This document shows positions 56,769 to 64,000 of a stretch of 64,000 nt of DNA, piece after piece. The notes under the pieces are model-generated. The model saw nothing but the letters and a program-made list of their open reading frames with translations. It made no database searches and had not been told where the DNA came from. The position numbers and the translations under genes are program-made. The number at the start of each line of letters is the position of its first letter. The first letter of the stretch is position 1. The stretch comes from Aureobasidium sp. EXF-3400 (lineage: Eukaryota; Ascomycota; Dothideomycetes; Dothideales; Saccotheciaceae), in NCBI GenBank assembly GCA_024195585.1, contig SWBL01000033.1, positions 62,001 through 126,000 of the forward strand, written 5' to 3'.

Positions 56769-57947
56769 ATGCTCATTGGCATATGTGGCCGTAAGTCACC
56801 ATCTGACACTTTCCACACCCTCTCTAAACCAACAATCAACAGCCATCTGTGCGGGCAAAGCAACCGTAGCAGACTACTTGATCAAAAAACACAACTTTAC
56901 TCCTTTGACAATTAAACGAGACGACCAAACTCCTGCAATTGAGAAGTCTGCAAATTTCGCTCACTGGACAAGTGCCGCCCTCGAGTTTCCCACTGCACTC
57001 TTGCTGGACCAATATGTTTCTGAAAACTGGAGGGAAAATTACGTCTTGACTACGATATGGAATGAAGCTATCCTCGACACTTTGGCTAAACGACCTCATT
57101 TCATCTTGCTAAGCATTGATGCTCCAATCAGTGTGCGATGGCAGCGTTTCCGTGAGAGATGTGCTCAGGAGAACAAAGAGCCCCCAGCATTGGATGACTT
57201 TGTCCTTCGTAACGATGAGCATCTCTACGACCCTCTGTCGAGTCTGGCTGCTCTGTCCTCTAGAGCCCAGATAAGGATCTTGAACCCAACAACCACTATC
57301 TCTCAGCTACAAGCTTCACTCGATGCCCTGAACCTCCTCGACCCTGCTAGGATGAGACCGACCTGGGACCAGTACTTCATGCAACTTGCCGATCTTGCTG
57401 CTCGGCGAAGCAACTGCATGAGAAGACAGGTCGGCTGTGTGCTTGTCCGAGGAAAGCGAGTCATCAGCACCGGCTATAATGGTACTCCCAGGAACGTCAC
57501 AAATTGTAATGAAGGCGGATGTGCTCGTTGCAACACCAGCAAGGGAGGCGGTACCGGACTGAGTACATGCTTGTGCCTCCACGCCGAAGAGAACGCACTC
57601 CTCGAGGCAGGTCGAGAGCGTGTGGGTGACGGTGCTGTACTATACTGCAACACGCAAGTAAATCCAATCTCGAATATAACTGCTCGTGCTGACTCCCGTA
57701 GTTGTCCTTGTTTGACGTGTAGCGTTAAGATCGTCCAAGTGGGTATCACCGAGGTTGTCTTCAGTCAGAGCTACCATATGGACACCCAGAGCGCAAAGAT
57801 CTTCCAGGAGGCAGGCGTTCATCTTCGACAATACGCTCCGGTAAGTATCCTGATGATGCGGAAAGTTCTTGCGCTGACTATTGACAGCCGCGAGAGGGCC
57901 TTGTCAACCTTTGCGACCTTGGTGTTGGAGTCTCTGATCAAGCATAA
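56769..57947 (+). CDS. DCD1: deoxycytidylate (dCMP) deaminase
   Basis: Four exons: 56769-56790, 56843-57653, 57702-57840 and 57888-57947, 343 residues. The first coding exon is 22 nt (MLIGICG) and joins to ICAGKATVADYL, the N-terminal P-loop-like motif of fungal Dcd1. The zinc site is complete: H254-A-E256 and C281/C284 in NTCPCLTC. That second motif is restored only if the 48-nt intron 2 uses a GC donor (GCAAGT); the available GT gives the wrong frame. The end is PREGLVNLCDLGVGVSDQA. The enzyme converts dCMP to dUMP for thymidylate synthesis and is allosterically set by dCTP and dTTP. It is convergent with GYP1 (86 bp). Confidence 0.92.
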
Positions 57948-58033
57948 AGAACGACTCGAAAACCATCATCGATTAAATCATACAGGGTCACAACATCACC
58001 GAGGTATAAGGATGCTGTGTCGGGGACTGGTCA

Positions 58034-60109
58034 CTACAGTGTGACAGACAGAGGACCATTCTGAGAGCTTTTTTGGATGTGAGCCTTTGAGTTTCGGAAG
58101 AGACTCTGCCAGATAAATGCCTCGCTGAGAAGAAGTTCAATGTCTTTCTCGTTCCAACCGCGAGTAGGCAGAGCTTGCAGGAACATCATGATCTCTTGGA
58201 AGTCCATCTTGAGCAATTGGTCGGACCATTTGACCAAGAAAGCAGCGCAGACGTAGAGATGGAAGTGGGAGAATCCTTGGTCCTCAGCCTGTAAGAAATT
58301 AGCTTGGATACATACCCTGCATTGGGATCATCAACATACCAGATACGTGTCCCACATTCTGATTGTGTTCCTGACGCTAATTTCGCGCATGAGCAAGCAG
58401 TTCATCCATCGGAAGCTGAATTGTATAAACTCCACTCCTTCATTCTCGAGATGCTTCGCCAGATTACCATCAATGCGCGTGGTTAGATCGCGAAGACTGG
58501 CCACCTGTCGTTGAATGCCGGGTTGCGCATGAATATAGTTGTCTTGGATTCCGTCGAGAAGTTTAGTCAGACACCAGAAAGTGTCGGCCTCGACAGCGTC
58601 AAGAACTTGTTTGGGTAGCTGCCCAGGATCCATGCCACATTCAGTCTCTGAATTAGTGATGTACATACCAAGGAAAACTTGCCAGAACGGCGAGACCAGA
58701 TCGTTGATTCCTTGGACGTAACCACTTGCGGGGTGACGAATAGCCCAGACATACAGTATGCGTTCCAAGGACCTCTGCGTCGCTTCGAAGCTGTACAGTT
58801 CAAGGTGTGGATTCGTTCGTGGAACATCGATGCTGATCTGATGCCAGATGGCTTCATCCAACCCACGACCTTTGCCTCGCTGTGTAGCGGGGGACGAGGA
58901 TATTCCACCAATGCCAATGACAGACTCGGCCTCATTCGTAGACGTGCCTTTTTCGAATGCTTGTCGCACTGCTTCCAGATATTCATTCCTCTTGCGCTCC
59001 AGTGTGGCCACTCTTCTATCGCTATTCGTCGGAAGGTATCCAAGTAGGAGCTGCCATGACATGGCTCTGACTTCTTCGGGTAGGCCTGACCAAGCAGAAT
59101 CGCGCAACTCAGCCAGATTGATGGACGAAGCTTGCAGGATACGTTTGAATTTGTTGATGCGAGTGATACGGGCTGAATGAGCTTCGACCTCTTTTGGAGA
59201 GGCATTGAGTGGAGCAGGGGCGTGGTTGATCAAATGGAGGGCGTTCGCAGGGTCCCTGAGGATATCTTTGTACTGTGGTCGGAGAATCTTGCCGTCTGAT
59301 CGCTTTGCTGTAGGATAGTTTGGCAAGCTGCGTTCTTCGGCAATATCTCCGTTGTTCATGGACCATGAAGCCAGTGTCGCTGTAGCTGATGGCACAGTGG
59401 TCAGAGAAGACTGCGAACCCCCTGGGTCTTTTTTCTTCTTGGCGACTTGTCGTTTGTCCTTCCTCCTCATGCTCGCTATGCTCGGTAGGCCAAACTCGTC
59501 TTCATCTTCGTCAAAGTCCAAGACTTCCTCGTTTTGTGGTGAATCATAACTCTTTGTATTTTCGCCAAAGAAATTGGAGTAGGAACGGCGTGGAGCTGGA
59601 GGTGAGAGACTGATCGATGTCTTGGGGGCTGGTCGATTGTCGCGCGACGGTGGGGTATGTGGACGTGGTGTGCTGCTGTTGGAGATATTTCTGAGACAGT
59701 GGTCAGGATAGATAGTCGAGGGTAGATACTGAGGAACGCATACAGGTTGTCGAAATTGAGGATGTCGGCATGCGAGTATGAAGCTCCAAAGACCTTTCTC
59801 TCGCCAGCAAGACTGGCTTCACGTTTGCTGTTTGAGGACGAGGTGCGCCAGAAAGGTGATGAAGACCTGGTTGGACTGTCAACATTATGGCCATAGCAGC
59901 AAGAGATTGGATACAAACATACTCAGATCTGTCTGGAGGACATAGGTATAACAGTTAGCTTGAGAGAGACCAGTTGTGGGGAAAGCACGAAAGGACAATT
60001 AGAGGAGACGAACCGACCTGGACCATTTCCTGCGAGCGGAAGGTTAGCATTGTTATGGTTGGGAAGAGAATTGTCAGTCAGGTACCTGCTGCAGCTTTTT
60101 GGAGGCCAT
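58034..60109 (-). CDS. GYP1: GYP1/TBC1D22-type Rab GTPase-activating protein, with two micro-exons
   Basis: Six exons: 60109-60086, 60029-60014 (16 nt), 59932-59923 (10 nt), 59875-59744, 59690-58340 and 58288-58034, 595 residues. The micro-exons give MASKKLQQ-EMVQV-DRSD-PTRSSSPFW; only this combination keeps one frame, and each intron is GT-AG (47-81 nt). The N-terminal 200 residues are Ser/Pro-rich and disordered. The TBC domain has the dual catalytic fingers R352 (IDVPRT) and Q387 (YVQGIND), then FSFRWMNCLLMRE and RMWDTYL joined to AEDQGFSHFHLYVCAAFL. Yeast Gyp1 stimulates GTP hydrolysis by Ypt1 at the Golgi, the same Rab that works with Uso1, also encoded in this window. Confidence 0.9.
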
Positions 60110-60742
60110 TTTGGCGGAAATTAAGAGACGAGGCAGTCGAGTGCTTGTGTCGAGATGAGACGACTGTACAACAAACGGCCACCCACATCACTCATGGAAC
60201 GCCCATGACGCGCTGGCCGATGACTCGATCGCGAACGCAGCCACTCTTGTACGCAGCGTCTCCAACACTCCGAGTAGGAACGAGGTTTCAAACTTGATGT
60301 AACATCATATATCTTCTGTTAAGTATCAGAAAGACTATCAAACTAGTTTCGCCACTGCTCTTCATCTCTTCTAAATCTCGTAGTCCCGTGTACCTGCCCT
60401 CTCACGGATTGCACAAGGACACCAGGACTTGGGCTTGTGACCAACCAGTAAGAGAAGGTGCGACGGGCGGTAACGGGTCATCCTCGGAATATCGAACTTG
60501 GGAAGTGACGGTTCCAGAGCGCGTTGCCTTGGCCGATGAGAAGTTAATGAAGCTTTGCTGCTTTCGACTTCTCACTCCAATCATTCTCTCTGTCAACAAC
60601 AGCGACTCGTTTCACCCCGAGTCTCTTTCATCTCGTCTTTCGCGCGTAACTGACCTTCCTTTGACCTCTTCCACTTACTTTCGCATCGCATTACCTCGCA
60701 CTCCCCTCTCGACGCACAGTCGACCCCTCATCTACAGCAAAC
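60110..60742. other. divergent promoter region GYP1/HRP1
   Basis: A 633-bp stretch that includes a pyrimidine-rich segment before the HRP1 ATG, as often seen in strongly expressed fungal genes. No gene recognised. Confidence 0.45.
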
Positions 60743-63641
60743 ATGGCCGACTACAACGAGGAAGAGGATCTCTTCGCCGACCTGTACGCCAACTCCATCC
60801 CTACAACTCTCCATCGACTATGATTTTTGACATCTTTGCCAGCTACGAAGGTGATGACGCCGCTCCCTCGGCACCTGCCCCAGCCGCTCCTGCTCCAGCA
60901 CCTACCACTGTCGAGACCGCCGCCGCAGAGCAATCCGACTCGATAGCTGTCTCATCAGAGCAGCCCCCTCAATCCGAGCCCATCGCAAACGGTTCCAACG
61001 CCCCCGCCGAGCCCCAATCATATTCCAACGATGGCTGGAACGACCAACAGCAGCAAGGCCAACAGACCTGGGACTACAACAACCAGAACCAAGGTAATGA
61101 CTATGGTGCTCCTCAGCAAATGAACCACGGGGGAGGTGGTGATGAAGACTACAAGCCTATTGGCATCAAAGAAGACGGGTAAGTCGTGCTCCTTTTCTTT
61201 TGTTATTCCACCATAGGAAGTATTACAACCACCAAGACATGATGCGCACTGGAGTCAGCTGGAACTCGTACTTTTCGCGACCATCTGCACTAGCAGGTCG
61301 CTAGGGTGATGCTACAAGCGGCATGCATGGGATTGCCTTCTGCACAGGCATGGTCTAGCTGCTCTGTGCCTCGGCAGTCTTCTGTTGAAAGAGATTTTGC
61401 CTCTCGAGCGCTTCATCCGGCGTGTGCTTGAACAATCGTACATTGTGGCCATGAAGGCAAGGAATGGGATCTACATGGCTCTATGCCAAACATGGAGAGC
61501 GGCGTCGAGAGTTCGCCCGATCCAAAGAACAAGCATTATGCAGCCAGTTACGTATCTCGGCAAGACCAGTCAGGCAATATATATCAGACAGAAGGCAGGA
61601 GATTCAAGATCGTAGTGGTACGTTGTATGACGGTCAAATCACCCTCAGAATTCATCTAGCCAAAGCCCATAGCTATTTAGCTTCATGTCGATAACTCTTC
61701 ATAGAGCCTAGCTAAAGCACGGAATTCGATGGCTGCTGTTTGTCTTACGGGTTGAGGGCTTTGACCCGGCCCGTCAGCGCAGCAAGCGATTCTCCAGACC
61801 ATTTCTCAAGACGCACACCAACACCGTACTTCGACTTGATCTTGACCGTTCTCTGCTCTCCAAATCAAGCATTTGCAAGCTACGAGTCTCCACCCGCCTC
61901 GAGATGCTTTCTAAAACTCTGGATGCTCGACGTATCATCTTGAAGCTGCTTGCTCGACTACCACATCCCCGGAAATCGAAGCCGCTCACTCCTTTGCGCA
62001 ATCATGTCTTTCTGGAGTCACTACACATACTTCGCAGCTTTGGACGACTATTTGCTAACGTGAATTTGTTTGACAGCAAAATGTTCATTGGTGGTTTGAA
62101 TTGGGAAACAACAGATCGTGAGTAGTTCTGATCTATTGTATTGTCTTTGAATTTGTACTGATGTCTCGTTCGCCTAGAATCACTCAGGGAGTATTTTTCA
62201 CAGTTTGGCGAAGTCACCGAGTGCACTGTCATGCGTGACGGCGCAACCGGACGTTCTCGTGGTTTCGGTTTCCTCACATTCAGAGACCCCAAGACCGTCA
62301 ACATCGTCATGGTGAAGGAACATCAACTCGACGGCAAGATTGTGAGTCTTCTCTCCACGTCGTGTTTGTACGCAACGCACAACTAATCATGACACAGATT
62401 GATCCCAAGCGGGCTATCCCTCGCGACGAGCAGGAGCGTACTAGCAAGATCTTCGTCGGCGGTGTCTCGCAAGAAGCCACTGAGGCCGACTTCAAGAACT
62501 TTTTCATGCAATTCGGTCGCGTTCTCGACGCCACCCTGATGATGGATAAGGACACTGGTCGCCCTCGCGGTTTCGGTTTTGTCACCTTTGACAGCGAGGC
62601 CGCAGTCGAGCGTACCCTTGAGCGCCCTCTTGAGATCTTGGGCAAGTACATCGAAGTCAAGAAGGCTCAACCCAGAGGCAACCTGCGCGGCAATGAAGAC
62701 AACGGCAACAACAACAACGGTGGCGGCGGCTTCAAGAAACAAGGTTTCGGTGGTCAGCAAGGTGGTTTCGATCCTAGCCAGCAGGGTGGCATGCAACAAG
62801 GCGGCCCTGCCGGTATGGGAGGCAACAACATGAGTCCGGCCATGATGGCTCAGTACTGGCAGCGCATGCAGCAATACTTCCAGATGATGCAGCAGCAGCT
62901 GGCTACCAGCATGGGCGGAGGTGGCAACCCTATGATGGGCGGCCCAGGTGGTATGAACCCTCAGATGATGCAGCAGATGATGGCTATGCAACAGGGCATG
63001 GGTCAAGGTAAGTCTTGCTCGCAACTCTCTTATCACCTGTCAAGACTACTAACAACATTCTCTCTCCAGGCGGCATGAACCCAGCCATGATGCAACAGAT
63101 GCAACAAATGCAGCAGCAGATGCAGGGCGGCGGTGGCCCCGGAAACTCAGGTAGCCCAGCACCCTCCAACAACCCCATGTCCCCTATGAACGGCGGACCC
63201 GGTCAACGCCCCGCTTACAACGCCCAAGAACAACTCGCCTTCGAACAGCAGAAGTACGAACGCCAGCAACAGCAGCAACAAGGTGGTAACATGCCCGCCG
63301 CATCCGCAATGCCCAACAGCAGCAACGGCTTCCAACCCTCCGGCTCCCCCACCAGCTGGGAAGGCATGTACGACGACGTGCCCGCCCCCAACCAAGGCGG
63401 CAACGGTGGTCCTGGCAGCAACAATGGCGGATTCGCCCCTCGCGGTGGCTTTGGCGGCAGGGGACGCGGCAGAGGGGGTGGTGGTGGTCACACTCCCACG
63501 CCTGCGGGTCCTTCCAATGCACCTGCTAATGCGCCCACAGGCCCCAAGAATGCTGGAAGACCTGGCGCAAACTACAGAGGTGGTGGTAGAGGTGGTCACC
63601 GTGGTTTCCACCCTTATTCCCGTGGCGGCGGTGGTGCTTAG
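60743..63641 (+). CDS. HRP1: HRP1/Nab4-type hnRNP (cleavage factor IB), two RRMs
   Basis: Six exons: 60743-60783, 60843-61178, 62077-62117, 62178-62341, 62398-63007 and 63070-63641, 587 residues. The N-terminus is acidic (MADYNEEEDLFADLYEGDD) and then Pro/Ala/Gln-rich. RRM1 starts at KMFIGGLNWETT (RNP2) and has RGFGFLTF (RNP1); RRM2 has KIFVGGVSQEAT and RGFGFVTF. The C-terminal 290 residues are Met/Gln/Gly-rich and end in RGG repeats. This matches Hrp1, which binds UA-rich polyadenylation enhancers and shuttles with mRNA. Intron 2 is 898 nt, about fifteen times longer than the others here, and splits the low-complexity N-terminus from RRM1. The other introns are 56-62 nt. Confidence 0.93.
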
Positions 63642-64000
63642 AAATTCACCGTGTCGTGATGAGCTCGGGAACATCTCTTTTGGGGGTTGGGAAAGTGTTT
63701 GCTTGTTTCTCTTGCTTGGAGGGCAAGTATCAGCATTCAGCTACACTGCTATTACTTCTCTTGTCTTGCTGTATCGGCGAAAGAGAAAGGGAAAAAGCGC
63801 CTCAGAGTTGGAATGGGAAAGAAAAAAACCACATCAAGCCCGAACACCACGAAACTGAAAGAAGGGAGGCGTGAAACCATGGAGGAAGGAGGTTTTCTGT
63901 CTTTTGGCATGAGCAAGCATCTTTTACTATGAACTCTTCACAAAACTTTACAAATGAACATATGAGGTTATGGAAAAAGAACAAAGTCTTATTGGCGTGC
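63642..64000. other. HRP1 downstream region
   Basis: A 359-bp stretch after the HRP1 stop up to the window edge; probably the 3' UTR. No gene recognised. Confidence 0.4.

Noticed and set aside
61385..61615. Possible coding exon inside the long HRP1 intron
   Set aside because: Only a 76-codon frame, no family similarity, and joining it to the flanking exons finds no support from conserved sequence.

Overview
The window is nuclear DNA of a filamentous ascomycete (Pezizomycotina). Reasons: genes on both strands with many short GT-AG introns (mostly 47-93 nt) carrying CTAAC/CTGAC branch sites; an intron-containing tRNA-Leu; a type II NADH dehydrogenase and a complex I assembly-factor-like protein; a WSC wall protein; a GlcNAc transferase of the fungal GNT1 type; and full-length orthologues of yeast BFR1, ALG1, MSC2, TOP2, SNU23, RAT1, USO1, SFI1, ILS1, ATG7, DCD1, GYP1 and HRP1. 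A Dothideomycete is my best guess, but that is inference. I see no mobile element, CRISPR array, rRNA or biosynthetic cluster.

Layout. 1-6 kb: 5' part of a secreted Ser/Thr-rich repeat protein (runs off the left edge), a type II NADH dehydrogenase and a PQ-loop membrane protein. 6-12 kb: BFR1 (mRNP/ER), a peroxisomal acyl-CoA ligase, ALG1 (N-glycan assembly). 12-30 kb: a housekeeping block of MSC2 (ER zinc), TOP2, SNU23 (spliceosome), RAT1 (5'-3' RNA decay) and USO1 (ER-Golgi tether). 31-43 kb: an unnamed protein with an HExxH motif, tRNA-Leu(AAG), SFI1, a tiny NDUFAF8-like gene, cytosolic isoleucyl-tRNA synthetase, a BTB protein and a tRNA-Gln-like relic. 43-54 kb: a more accessory stretch with a peptidase-A1-like membrane protein broken by one in-frame TAG, GNT1, a WSC protein, two diverged paralogues sharing a Cys-rich domain I do not recognise with a small unknown gene between them, and a gene-poor 1.8 kb holding a decayed direct repeat. 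54-64 kb: ATG7, DCD1, GYP1 and HRP1.

The genes form no single pathway; most are single-copy housekeeping genes, often in divergent pairs sharing a promoter (ALG1/MSC2, RAT1/USO1, SFI1/NDUFAF8-like, ATG7/DCD1, GYP1/HRP1) or in tight convergent pairs (ligase/ALG1, NDUFAF8-like/ILS1, DCD1/GYP1). Splicing is the most unusual theme: coding micro-exons of 10, 16 and 18 nt, two GC-AG introns and one 898-nt intron inside HRP1. The best candidate for something undescribed is the Cys-rich paralogue pair at 49.8-52.4 kb, followed by the HExxH protein at 30.9-32.5 kb. Exon boundaries were inferred by eye from splice signals, reading frame and family similarity.
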